From positions 1-64,000 of the forward strand of contig NZ_JACFYZ010000011.1 in NCBI RefSeq assembly GCF_015712065.1: a stretch of 64,000 nt of DNA, in the 5' to 3' direction. The DNA is from Ectopseudomonas chengduensis. GTDB taxonomy: Bacteria > Pseudomonadota > Gammaproteobacteria > Pseudomonadales > Pseudomonadaceae. Made by a program: the position numbers and the translations under genes. This document shows, piece by piece, positions 25,234-34,538 of this stretch. The notes beneath the pieces are model-generated. The model worked only from the letters and a program-made list of their open reading frames with translations. It did not search any database and was not told the DNA's origin. How positions within the stretch are numbered: position 1 is the first letter of the stretch; each line of letters opens with the position of its first letter.

Positions 25234-25943
25234 AGGCGCCCAACGCCCGGCTGGAAGTCGCCGGCATCGATAGTGTGATCCTGCGCCTGTTCGACTTTAT
25301 CGATGAAGCCAACATGCCGTGGATGCTGGCCGCACGCACGCGCCTGCAGGAAGTGTTCGGCGGCGCGCTGATCGACCTCGTCCCCTCCTACACCACGCTG
25401 TTGCTGCACTACGACCTGTGCCAGCTCGATAGCGAGCAGGCACGAGCGAAGGTCGCCGAAGCACTCGATGGCTTGCAGCCTGCCGATCTGCAAGGCGGTC
25501 GCGAACACCAGTTGCCCACCTGGTACGACCGCAGCGTCGGCCCGGAGCTGCAACTGCTGGCCCGGCGCAGCGGGCTCAGCGAGGCCGAGGTGATCGCCCG
25601 ACACAGCGGCCATGCCTATCAGGTATTCGCCCTGGGTTTCGCGCCCGGCTTCGCCTTCATGGGGCTGGTCGAGGAAATCCTCGCCGCGCCGCGCCTGAGC
25701 ACACCACGCAAGCGCATCGCCGCCGGCAGCGTCGGCATCGCCGAACGACAGACGGCCGCCTACCCGGTGGTTTCGCCCGGCGGCTGGAATCTGATCGGGC
25801 GCACGCCGAGCCGCCTGTTCGGCAGCGACATCGAAGGCTACAGCCTGCTGCAACCCGGTGATCGGGTGCGTTTCGTGCCCATCGAGCGCGCCGAATTCAT
25901 CCGCCTGGGTGGCGACGACAGCCCGCTGGAGGCCAGCCAATGA
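25230..25943 (+). CDS. pxpB: 5-oxoprolinase subunit B (KipI family)
   Basis: A 237-residue KipI-family protein, the B subunit of bacterial 5-oxoprolinase. Signatures include DLVPSYTTLLLHYD, the HSGHAYQVFALGFAPGFAF block, the PRKRIAAGSVGIAERQTAAY block, and SPGGWNLIGRTPSRLF. In this family the B and C parts act together in ATP-dependent activation. It overlaps pxpA and pxpC by ATGA on both sides, so the three are made together. No anomalies are seen. Confidence 0.93.
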   Translation: MKAPNARLEVAGIDSVILRLFDFIDEANMPWMLAARTRLQEVFGGALIDLVPSYTTLLLHYDLCQLDSEQARAKVAEALDGLQPADLQGGREHQLPTWYDRSVGPELQLLARRSGLSEAEVIARHSGHAYQVFALGFAPGFAFMGLVEEILAAPRLSTPRKRIAAGSVGIAERQTAAYPVVSPGGWNLIGRTPSRLFGSDIEGYSLLQPGDRVRFVPIERAEFIRLGGDDSPLEASQ

Positions 25944-26869
25944 GCGCTATCGATGGCGGCCTGCGCGTATTGCGCAGCAGCCCGTTCATTCAACTGCAGG
26001 ATGCTGGCCGCTTCGGCGTACGCCACCTCGGCGTGACCCAGTGCGGCGCCCTGGACTGGATCGCCCATCGCTGGGCCAACTGGCTGCTGGGCAACCCGCT
26101 GACTGCCGCTGTGGTGGAGATCACCCTGGGCAACGCCGAGTTCGAATGCCGCCGTGACGCCACACTGGCGCTGACCGGTGCCGACCTCGGCGCGCGTCTG
26201 GACGAGCAGCCGCTGGCGCCGTGGCGCAGCTTCGAGGTGCGCCAGGGCCAGCGTCTGAGCTTCGCCCAGCCGCGCCAGGGCGCGCGCGCCTATCTCGCAG
26301 CGCCAGGTGGATTCCAGGCGCCGCTGGTGCTGGGCAGTTGCGCCAGCATGCTACGTGAAGGCCTTGGTGGCCTGCAGGGCGATGGCCGCGCCATCGCTGT
26401 CGGCGATGCTCTGGGCTGGACCGGTAGCACCAGCGCAACGCGGCAGATGCCCGCCGAGTTCATTCCCGAGTATCAGGATGCGCCGCGCCTGCAGTTGGTG
26501 TTGGGTGCGCAGATCGGTGACTTCCGCGGCCAGAGCCTGTTCGACGCCTTCAACAGCCAATGGCTGATCGATCAGCGCGCCGACCGCATGGGCATTCGTC
26601 TCAACGGCCCGCAGCTGCAATGCCAGCGCAGTTCGATGATCTCCGAAGGCATCCCGCTGGGCGCCGTGCAGGTGCCACCGGATGGCCAACCGATCATCCT
26701 GCTCAACGACCGCCAGACCATCGGTGGCTACCCGCGTCTCGGCGCGCTGACGCCACAGGCCGTGGCTCGGCTGGCGCAATGCCTGCCGGGGCAGACCATA
26801 CAGCTTGCTCCCACCACGCAGGACAGCGCCCTGCTCACCCAGCGCCGGCTCCTGGCGCAGTGGCAATAG
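25940..26869 (+). CDS. pxpC: 5-oxoprolinase subunit C (KipA / biotin-dependent carboxylase-like)
   Basis: A 309-residue KipA-family protein, the third subunit of bacterial 5-oxoprolinase. Family blocks seen are SPFIQLQDAGRFGVRHLGVTQ, GALDWIAHRWANWLLGNP, YLAAPGGFQAP and PLGAVQVPPDGQPIILLNDR, and the C-terminal GGYPRLGALTPQAVARLAQ. Full length. It is last of the pxpABC unit; a weak hairpin follows at 26887-26913. Confidence 0.93.
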   Translation: MSAIDGGLRVLRSSPFIQLQDAGRFGVRHLGVTQCGALDWIAHRWANWLLGNPLTAAVVEITLGNAEFECRRDATLALTGADLGARLDEQPLAPWRSFEVRQGQRLSFAQPRQGARAYLAAPGGFQAPLVLGSCASMLREGLGGLQGDGRAIAVGDALGWTGSTSATRQMPAEFIPEYQDAPRLQLVLGAQIGDFRGQSLFDAFNSQWLIDQRADRMGIRLNGPQLQCQRSSMISEGIPLGAVQVPPDGQPIILLNDRQTIGGYPRLGALTPQAVARLAQCLPGQTIQLAPTTQDSALLTQRRLLAQWQ

Positions 26870-26886
26870 CGTCGCACCGGGCTGCA

Positions 26887-26913
26887 TGACCCGCCCTCAT
26901 CGACGGAGGGTCA
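26887..26913 (+). terminator. Possible terminator after pxpC
   Basis: Arms TGACCC and GGGTCA (with inner CCT/AGG pairing) are followed by TTTC. The stem is modest. Confidence 0.4.
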
Positions 26914-27063
26914 TTTCAGCGCTGGCGACATCCCTCGCATTTCTGTTGCCAGACTGTTCATGACCCGCGCCGCACATAGCGGCCGAAGCCGCAAATGCAT
27001 TAAAGTCGGCGGTCTGCACGCGCGGCAGTAAAAGCCCCGCCCATCCGCCAGAAGAGCCCGACG

Positions 27064-28023
<960 letters not shown>

Positions 28024-28052
28024 TGCAGCCGCGCCCCATGCGCCTGTCCCAC

Positions 28053-28111
28053 GTAGCCCGGATGCAATCCGGGGCTGATCACGCTGCCTCCCCGGATTGC
28101 ATCCGGGCTAC
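28053..28111. repeat. REP-like inverted repeat, family B, inside the moxR operon
   Basis: GTAGCCCGGATGCAATCCGGG (first 20 bases match the 10302 copy) and its inverse ending ATCCGGGCTAC. It fills the space between moxR and the DUF58 gene, ending 12 bases before the latter's ATG. Confidence 0.85.
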
Positions 28112-28123
28112 GGGCTGAAGCCC

Positions 28124-29071
28124 ATGCAAACCCCGGCCAGCCAACCCGGCATCCATATCGCCCTCGGCGAGCTGATCGACATGCGCCACAAGGTGCATGA
28201 AGTGCCGCTGTTCTCCACCCCGGCTCGGCGCAGCCCGCTGATCGGCCTGCACCACTCCAAGTTGCGCGGTCGCGGCGTGGACTTCGACCAGGTGCGCGTT
28301 TATCAGCCGGGCGACGACGTGCGCACCATCGACTGGCGCGTCACCGCACGCACCCAGGAGCCGCACACCAAGCTGTTCCATGAGGAGCGCGAGCGCCCCA
28401 TCTTCATCATCGCCGAGCAGAGCCAGCGCCTGTTCTTCGGCTCCGGCCAGTGCTTCAAGTCGGTGCTGGCCGCGCGTGCTGCAGCGCTGATCGGCTGGGC
28501 CGCACTGGGCCACAACGACCGCATTGGCGGCCTGGTGTTCGCCGACAACGAGCATCACGAAGTCAAACCCCGGCGCAGCAAGCAGAGTCTGCTGCAACTG
28601 CTCAATCTGCTGGCCCGTGCCAACCAGGCGCTCGGCCCGGAGAGCCAGGCCAACACGGGCCGCGACAACTTCGGCCTGGCCCTGCGCCGCGCTCGCGAAG
28701 TGCTGCGCCCAGGCAGCCTGGTGATCGTGCTGTGCGACGAACGCGCCCTCAGCGATAACGCCGAACAGCAGCTGACACTGCTTGTGCGCCATACCGATCT
28801 GTTGCTGCTGCCGCTGTCCGACCCGCTCGACCACGCCCTGCCCGCCGCCGGTCTGCTGCGCTTTACCCAGAATGGCGCTCAGTTGGAGCTCGACAGCCAC
28901 AATGGTGACCTGCGCCAGGCCTACCGCACCCAGGCTCAGGCCCGTGAAGCACGCTGGCAGCGTCTGGCGCAAAAGCTCGGCGTGCCGCTGCTGCCGCTGA
29001 GCACCCAGTTCGAACTGGTCGAGCAATTGCAGGAGCAATTCAGCGCCCTGCATTCGAGAAAGTCGCTATGA
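28124..29071 (+). CDS. DUF58 domain protein of the MoxR-VWA system
   Basis: A 315-residue cytoplasmic protein with the DUF58 signature FDQVRVYQPGDDVRTIDWRVTARTQEPHTKLF. DUF58 proteins accompany MoxR and VWA genes, and their exact action is unknown. I chose the ATG at 28124 because the frame upstream runs through the family B repeat. The only ribosome-binding-like sequence (GGCTGAAG) is also next to the repeat, an unusual arrangement. Its stop overlaps the next start by ATGA. Confidence 0.88.
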   Translation: MQTPASQPGIHIALGELIDMRHKVHEVPLFSTPARRSPLIGLHHSKLRGRGVDFDQVRVYQPGDDVRTIDWRVTARTQEPHTKLFHEERERPIFIIAEQSQRLFFGSGQCFKSVLAARAAALIGWAALGHNDRIGGLVFADNEHHEVKPRRSKQSLLQLLNLLARANQALGPESQANTGRDNFGLALRRAREVLRPGSLVIVLCDERALSDNAEQQLTLLVRHTDLLLLPLSDPLDHALPAAGLLRFTQNGAQLELDSHNGDLRQAYRTQAQAREARWQRLAQKLGVPLLPLSTQFELVEQLQEQFSALHSRKSL

Positions 29072-29562
29072 ACCCCATCGACCAGTTGCAGCCGCTGATC
29101 GACCCGCCTCCCATACTCTGGTGGCCGCCAGCTCCGGGCTGGTGGGTGCTGGCCGTGCTGCTGCCATTGCTCGGCTGGGGACTGTGGCGTTTGCTACGCA
29201 ACTGGCGCCGACGTGCGCCCAAGGTGGCGGCTGAGCAGACACTCGACCCACTGCGTCAGGCCGCGCTCGATGAGCTGGCACGCTTGAGCAAACCCTATGA
29301 CGGTGCTCCGGCTGGCCCCTGGCTGCAGCAGCTCAACGCCCTGCTCAAGCGCCTGTGCCGCGAACGCTATCCTGAGAGCGCCAGCCACACCTTGAGCAGC
29401 CGCGCCTGGCTGGCGTTTCTCGACAACCGCTGCCCGGCAGCCGGCCTGACCCGCTGGATGATCCTCGTCGATGGCGGCTACAGGCCGCAGTGCACGCTGA
29501 GCGACAAGGCCATCGTGGAGCTCGATCAGGCCATCGCCATCTGGATTCGCAAGCATGTTTGA
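29068..29562 (+). CDS. DUF4381 membrane protein of the MoxR-VWA system
   Basis: A 164-residue protein. The N-terminal ILWWPPAPGWWVLAVLLPLLGWGLWRLL region holds one membrane segment at about 25-45. The rest is a cytoplasmic helical domain (LDELARLSKPYDGAP, LLKRLCRERYPESASHTLSS, RAWLAFLDNRCPAAG). This is the DUF4381 pattern, always found between DUF58 and VWA genes. Start and stop overlap both neighbours (4 and 8 bases). Confidence 0.85.
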   Translation: MNPIDQLQPLIDPPPILWWPPAPGWWVLAVLLPLLGWGLWRLLRNWRRRAPKVAAEQTLDPLRQAALDELARLSKPYDGAPAGPWLQQLNALLKRLCRERYPESASHTLSSRAWLAFLDNRCPAAGLTRWMILVDGGYRPQCTLSDKAIVELDQAIAIWIRKHV

Positions 29563-30559
29563 GTTCGCCTGGCTCTGGGTCTTTCTGCTCGCACCGCTGC
29601 CCTGGCTGCTGCGCCTGCTGCTGCCTCCAGCCGACAGCGGCGATGCGGCGCTGCGTGTCGGCTTTCTCGACGAATTGCAGGCCCTGAGCGGGCGCCGCGC
29701 CCGCGCCGCACTGCCCAGCTGGCGCCAACAAGCACCGCTGGCGCTGCTCTGGTTTCTGCTGCTGTGCGCCGCCGCACGGCCGCAGTGGGTCGGCGAACCG
29801 CTGCCGCTGCCGGCCAGCGGCCGCGACCTGCTGCTGGCGGTGGATGTCTCCGGCTCCATGGATTACGCCGACATGCAGTGGGACGACGAGCCCATCAGCC
29901 GCCTGGAACTGGTCAAGCGCCTGCTCGGCGATTTCATCGAAGGTCGCCGTGGCGATCGGGTCGGCCTGATCCTGTTCGGCAGCCAGGCCTATCTGCAGGC
30001 ACCGCTGACCTTCGACCGTCACACGGTGCGCACCTGGCTGGACGAAGCCATGATCGGCATCGCCGGCAAGAACACCGCCATCGGCGATGCCATCGGCCTG
30101 GCGGTCAAACGCCTGCGCCAGCGCCCGGCGCAGAGCCGCGTGCTGGTGCTGATCACCGACGGCGCCAACAACGGCGGCGAGATCGATCCGATGGTTGCCG
30201 CGCAACTGGCCGCCGATGAAGGCGTGCGCATCTATGCCATCGGCATCGGCGCCGATCCGCAGCAAAGCGGTGCATTCGGCAGCTTCGGCTTCAGCGCCCT
30301 GGATCTGGACGAAACCAGCCTGCGCGCGATCACCGACGTCACTGGCGGTGAGTATTTCCGTGCACGCAATCAGGCCGAGCTGGAGCAGATCGAACTGACC
30401 CTCGACCGCCTCGAGCCGGTCGCCCAGCAACCTACCCTCGCCCGCCCTGCCCTGGCCCTCTATCCCTGGCCGCTGGCGCTGGCGCTACTGGGCTCGCTGC
30501 TGCTGGTCGGTCAGGTACTGTGGCCCGACCTGCTGCAGCGACTGCGGAGGCGTACATGA
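29555..30559 (+). CDS. VWA-domain membrane protein (BatA-like)
   Basis: A 334-residue protein with membrane segments at the N-terminus (two, before residue ~75) and C-terminus (about 308-328) flanking a von Willebrand A domain. The metal-ion-dependent adhesion site is intact: AVDVSGSMDYAD, then a threonine in the APLTF region and an aspartate in LITDGANNGG. It is likely the main periplasmic or membrane-side VWA partner of MoxR. It overlaps both neighbours. Confidence 0.9.
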   Translation: MFEFAWLWVFLLAPLPWLLRLLLPPADSGDAALRVGFLDELQALSGRRARAALPSWRQQAPLALLWFLLLCAAARPQWVGEPLPLPASGRDLLLAVDVSGSMDYADMQWDDEPISRLELVKRLLGDFIEGRRGDRVGLILFGSQAYLQAPLTFDRHTVRTWLDEAMIGIAGKNTAIGDAIGLAVKRLRQRPAQSRVLVLITDGANNGGEIDPMVAAQLAADEGVRIYAIGIGADPQQSGAFGSFGFSALDLDETSLRAITDVTGGEYFRARNQAELEQIELTLDRLEPVAQQPTLARPALALYPWPLALALLGSLLLVGQVLWPDLLQRLRRRT

Positions 30560-32316
30560 GCCTGCTCTGGCCGGAATGGCTGCGCCCATTGTGGCTGCTG
30601 GCAGTGCCTGTTTTGGCCTGGCTGCTCTGGCGCCTGTGGCATCGCGAGCGCCAGAGCGGACGCTGGCAACTCCTGTTGCCGGCGGCCTTCCATCAGGCGC
30701 TGCTCAAGGGTGGCAGCGGCCGCTCCAGCAAGCTGCCCTGGCTGGCACTCGGCCTGGCCTGGCTGCTGGCCATACTGGCGCTGCTCGGCCCCAGCTGGCA
30801 GCGCGTTGAGCAGAGCAACCAGAAGCCTGCCGATCCGTTGGTGGTGCTGCTCGAACTGACGCCGCAGATGCTCGCCACCGACGGTCGCCCCAACCGCCTG
30901 GAACAGACCCGGCGCAAGCTGCTCGACCTGCTCGAAGCGCGTCGCGATGCGCAGACGGCGATCATCGTCTATGCCGGTAGCGCACACAGCCTGGTGCCGC
31001 TGTCCGATGACCTGGCCACCAGCCGCAACCTGCTCGAAGCGCTGAAACCCTCGCTGATGCCGGAGCCGGGGCGTCGCGCCGATCTGGCCGTGGCCCGTGC
31101 ACTGCAGCTGCTCGACCAGGCGCAACTGGGTCAGGGTCGCCTGCTGCTGATCACCAGTGCCCTCTCTGAAGAGGAACGCAGCGGCATCCAGCAAGCGCTG
31201 CAAAAGCGCTCGGTACCCCTGCTGATCCTCGGCGTGGGCAGTCGCGAAGGCGCGCCGGTGGTGCAGGAAGACGGCAGCTTCCTCAAGGATTCGCGCGGCG
31301 CCATCCTGATTCCGCGCCTCGATGCGCGCGGCCTGCGTGAAACCGCTGAAGCCCATAGCGGCCGCTACGCAGCGAGCCGCCTGGACGACGAGGACCTGCG
31401 TCGCCTGGGCCTGCTCGACGGCCCGCAGGCCATGCGCGCAGCGGGTGAGCCGACACAGCTCGACAGCCATATCGACCAGGGCTACTGGCTACTGCTACCG
31501 CTGCTCTTGCTTGCCGCCTGCGCCGGTCGTCGCGGCTGGCTGTTCTGCCTGCCACTGCTGCTGATGCTGCCGCCACAGAGCAGCCATGCCTTCGAACTCG
31601 ACGACCTCTGGCTGCGCCCCGACCAGCAGGGCCAGCGTCTGCTGCAGGCGCAACGCCCGGCCGAGGCAGCGCAACGCTTCGTCGATCCGCAGTGGCAAGG
31701 CAAGGCACTCTATGAAGCCGAGGAATATGCCGCCGCCGCAGAACGTTTCGCCAAGGGCGACAGCGCAGCCGATCATTACAATCGCGGCAATGCCCTGGCC
31801 AAGGCCGGCGAACTGGAGGCAGCGCTCGACGCCTACGAGCAAGCCCTGGAACGCCAGCCGGAGCTGGCGGCAGCGCAGCACAACAAAGCCCTGGTAGAAC
31901 AAGCGCTGCGCCAGCGCGAGAATCAGCAGCAATCCGACGAGGGTGATTCGGCCGAGCAGCAGGAACCCGCCAACGAGCAGCCGGAGGCCAGTGAGTCTTC
32001 GGCCGGTCAGCCTGCCGAGAGCAACACCGCACAACCCGCCAAGCCTGGCAGCACGGGCGAGAACAGTGAGCGCAGCGAAACACAGGGCAGCGCCAACGGC
32101 GACGGCGAAGATGACGTGCAGCCCAGCACCGGCAGTGAAACCCTGGACGACGCCGAGCCCGTTGCGCCACCCCGCACGGAAGCCGATCTGGGCACGGCGG
32201 CAGAACGCCAGCAAGCGCTGGAACAATGGCTGCGGCAGATCCCGGATGACCCGGCCGAACTGCTGCGGCGCAAATTCTGGTACGAACAGCAACAGCGTCA
32301 GGACTCGAATCAATGA
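30556..32316 (+). CDS. VWA/TPR membrane protein with degenerate MIDAS (BatB/BatC-like)
   Basis: A 586-residue protein: two N-terminal membrane segments (WLLAVPVLAWLLWRL, LALGLAWLLAILALLG), a VWA-like domain at about 90-290, a hydrophobic stretch near 310-345, a TPR unit (HYNRGNALAKAGELEAALDAYEQAL) near 410-445, then a long Gln/Glu/Ser-rich disordered tail. Where BatA has DVSGSM this one has VVLLELTPQML, so the Asp and both Ser of the metal site are lost. It looks like a fusion of BatB- and BatC-like parts. It is coupled by ATGA to both neighbours. Confidence 0.88.
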   Translation: MSLLWPEWLRPLWLLAVPVLAWLLWRLWHRERQSGRWQLLLPAAFHQALLKGGSGRSSKLPWLALGLAWLLAILALLGPSWQRVEQSNQKPADPLVVLLELTPQMLATDGRPNRLEQTRRKLLDLLEARRDAQTAIIVYAGSAHSLVPLSDDLATSRNLLEALKPSLMPEPGRRADLAVARALQLLDQAQLGQGRLLLITSALSEEERSGIQQALQKRSVPLLILGVGSREGAPVVQEDGSFLKDSRGAILIPRLDARGLRETAEAHSGRYAASRLDDEDLRRLGLLDGPQAMRAAGEPTQLDSHIDQGYWLLLPLLLLAACAGRRGWLFCLPLLLMLPPQSSHAFELDDLWLRPDQQGQRLLQAQRPAEAAQRFVDPQWQGKALYEAEEYAAAAERFAKGDSAADHYNRGNALAKAGELEAALDAYEQALERQPELAAAQHNKALVEQALRQRENQQQSDEGDSAEQQEPANEQPEASESSAGQPAESNTAQPAKPGSTGENSERSETQGSANGDGEDDVQPSTGSETLDDAEPVAPPRTEADLGTAAERQQALEQWLRQIPDDPAELLRRKFWYEQQQRQDSNQ

Positions 32317-33953
32317 AGCGTCTGGTCTTCCTGCTTCTTCTACTGCTCGCGGGGCAGGCCCATGCAGAAGCCTTTTTCGCCAGCGTCGACCGCACTCGCC
32401 TGAGCGAGGGCGAAACCGTGGTGCTGACGCTGGAGTCGACCGATCCGACCCGCTTCGGCCGACCCGACCTGAGCCCGCTGGATAAAGACTTCGAGGTGCT
32501 TGGCAGCCGCCAGGTCAATCGCCTGAGCAGCATCGGCGATACACCACGCGCCAGCACTCGCTGGATCCTGACCCTGCAGCCACGCCGCAACGGCGAGGTG
32601 ACGATCCCGGCGATCCGCCTGGAAGACGCCGAAACCCTGCCGATCACGCTGAACGTCGAAGCAGCCGTCAGCGCCGGCAACGGCGAACAGCTGGCACCGG
32701 TATTCATCGATGCCAGCCTCGATCAGGAGAACGTCTACGTTCAGGCCCAGGCCGTGCTGACCCTGCGCATCTACCACTCGGTGTCCATGTACGACGACAG
32801 CAGCCTGACGCCCCTGCGCATAGCGGATGCGCGTGTCGAGCAACTGGGCGAACCACGCACCTACGAGAAGAGCATTGGCGGCGTGCTGCACGGCGTGATC
32901 GAGCTGCAATACGCCATCTACCCGCAGCGCAGCGGACAACTGGTGATCCCGGGCCAGACCTTCAGCGCCACCCTGGTCGACCGCTCGCGCAACAATGATT
33001 TCCTGCCCTTCGGCCCCCGCACCGGCAAGGTCTCGCGGGTCAAATCACCGGACATTCCGCTGCAGGTCAAACCCAAGCCGGCCGATTACCCGGCTGACGC
33101 GCCCTGGCTACCGGCGCGTGCCCTGGGCCTGGCGGAAACCTGGAACCCGCAACCGGAGCAGAGCCAGGTTGGCGATTCCCTGACCCGCCGCCTGATTCTC
33201 AAGGTCGATGGCCTTTCCAGCGCCCAGCTGCCACCATTGCCGGCAACCCAGGTCGACGGCCTGCGTCGCTACCCGGATCAGCCGCAGATGAGCGATCAGA
33301 AGAGCGAAACGGGCATCATCGGTACCCGCGAAGAACGCGAGGCGCTGGTACCCAATCGCAGCGGCAGTTTCGATCTGCCGCCCCTGGAAGTGCTGTGGTG
33401 GAACACCCAGACCGACACGCTGGAGCGCACCACCCTCTCCGCCCGTACGCTGCAGGTCGCGGAAAACCCGCAACTGCACAACGATGAACAACCCAATACG
33501 CCGATGGTAACGACCCAGGTGATCGAGGGGCCGGAACTGTGGCCCTGGCAGTTGGCCTGCGCAGTGCTGAGTTTGACCACGCTGCTCGGCTTCGGCTTGT
33601 GGTGGCATGCCCGCCGGCAACCGGCGATCCAGCGCGCGGCGCAGAGTGGCCCGAGCCCGCGCACACTGCTCGACGACATCAAGCGTGCCTGCCAGGCCGG
33701 CGATGCCCAGGCCACTCGTCATGCACTCGACGCCTGGGCTCGCCAACAACCGGAAACCCTCGCCGATATGGCCGCACGCTACGTGCCGCTGTCGGACGCC
33801 CTGGACGGTCTCAACGGCGCGCTGTACAGCGAAGTTGGCCAGCAATGGCAAGGCGAGGAGCTGTGGAAGGCGATTCGCAACCTGCCCACCGCACAGGAGC
33901 CAAGCGCAGCGCCGCAGGAAAGCAGCGCGCTGCCGCCGCTGTATCCGCGCTAG
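32313..33953 (+). CDS. BatD-family protein
   Basis: A 546-residue protein with signal peptide MKRLVFLLLLLLAGQAHA, a long periplasmic beta-rich region of immunoglobulin-like repeats (FFASVDRTRLSEGETVVLTLES; LVIPGQTFSATLVDRS), one membrane segment near residues 411-430 (WQLACAVLSLTTLLGFGLWW), and a cytoplasmic helical tail. This is the BatD layout, and it closes the MoxR-VWA operon. In Bacteroides, Bat proteins relate to oxygen tolerance; in pseudomonads the role is not settled. No terminator is evident after it. Confidence 0.88.
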   Translation: MKRLVFLLLLLLAGQAHAEAFFASVDRTRLSEGETVVLTLESTDPTRFGRPDLSPLDKDFEVLGSRQVNRLSSIGDTPRASTRWILTLQPRRNGEVTIPAIRLEDAETLPITLNVEAAVSAGNGEQLAPVFIDASLDQENVYVQAQAVLTLRIYHSVSMYDDSSLTPLRIADARVEQLGEPRTYEKSIGGVLHGVIELQYAIYPQRSGQLVIPGQTFSATLVDRSRNNDFLPFGPRTGKVSRVKSPDIPLQVKPKPADYPADAPWLPARALGLAETWNPQPEQSQVGDSLTRRLILKVDGLSSAQLPPLPATQVDGLRRYPDQPQMSDQKSETGIIGTREEREALVPNRSGSFDLPPLEVLWWNTQTDTLERTTLSARTLQVAENPQLHNDEQPNTPMVTTQVIEGPELWPWQLACAVLSLTTLLGFGLWWHARRQPAIQRAAQSGPSPRTLLDDIKRACQAGDAQATRHALDAWARQQPETLADMAARYVPLSDALDGLNGALYSEVGQQWQGEELWKAIRNLPTAQEPSAAPQESSALPPLYPR

Positions 33954-33998
33954 GCGCGCGAAGGGCTTGCAGGACACGCAGTTCGAGGCGTGCAAGTG

Positions 33999-34062
33999 GT
34001 AGGGTGGGCTTCAGCGGCAGACCTTGGTGGGCTGAAGCGGATCGCCGCCCGGCCCACCCTAC
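33999..34062. repeat. Inverted repeat, family C (GTAGGGTGGGC)
   Basis: Left arm GTAGGGTGGGCTTCAGC and right arm GGCCCACCCTAC; the inner TTCAGC/GCTGAAGC also pairs. Only one clear copy lies in this window. Confidence 0.7.
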
Positions 34063-34310
34063 GTACTATATCCGCGCTGATCCTTGGATACGCCGCGCAC
34101 CAATCGACCATGGCACTGTCCCCGCCAGAGGGTTCGCTCTGCCGGGCATTCTCGGTGCTTGATCGCCGTGAATGCGTTCGCGAAGCCTGGGCCAGGCATC
34201 GCGGATATGACTGCCGAGCAAGCCCCGGATTTCATCCGGGCTACACGGGGCTGAACATTGGCGGACGGGGCTAGTGCTATGTATGCGTTGAGCGGCGACG
34301 CGATCCATTT

Positions 34311-34433
34311 GTAGGAGCGGCGCCCCGCCGCGAATCTGCACACCCACAGCAGCTTGCCTAACCTCAGCTGCAACGGTCGGGGGGGCCATACACGCCGGCA
34401 ACAAAAGCATTCGCCCCGAGGCGGGGCTCCTAC
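34311..34433. repeat. REP-like inverted repeat, family A
   Basis: Left arm GTAGGAGCGGCGCCCCGCCG and right arm TTCGCCCCGAGGCGGGGCTC followed by CTAC, with an ~80-base middle. Confidence 0.8.
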
Positions 34434-34487
34434 CCCAGGCAGCCATCCAGCAGTCGGCTTGCCATCTCGTATACCGGCGCTACGCAC

Positions 34488-34522
34488 ATAAAAAAACCGC
34501 GGCCCAAGGGCCGCGGTTTTCG
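34488..34522 (-). terminator. Intrinsic terminator of the YCF48-RND unit
   Basis: Stem ACCGCGGCCC / GGGCCGCGGT, followed on the leftward strand by a run of T; it also has TTTT on the rightward side, so it may work in both directions. Confidence 0.88.
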
Positions 34523-34538
34523 TTCTACGCGATAGGCA

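Larger units (their letters stand above)
33954..34538. other. Repeat-rich intergenic space between convergent batD and RND genes
   Basis: No gene is seen. It contains three different repeat families: GTAGGGTGGGC...GCCCACCCTAC (33999-34062), a family B half copy (34223-34244) and a family A copy (34311-34433), then the RND-gene terminator. Confidence 0.7.

Noticed and set aside
34223..34244. Half repeat considered as a full family B element
   Set aside because: Only the right arm (CCCCGGATTTCATCCGGGCTAC pattern) is present; the left arm is missing.
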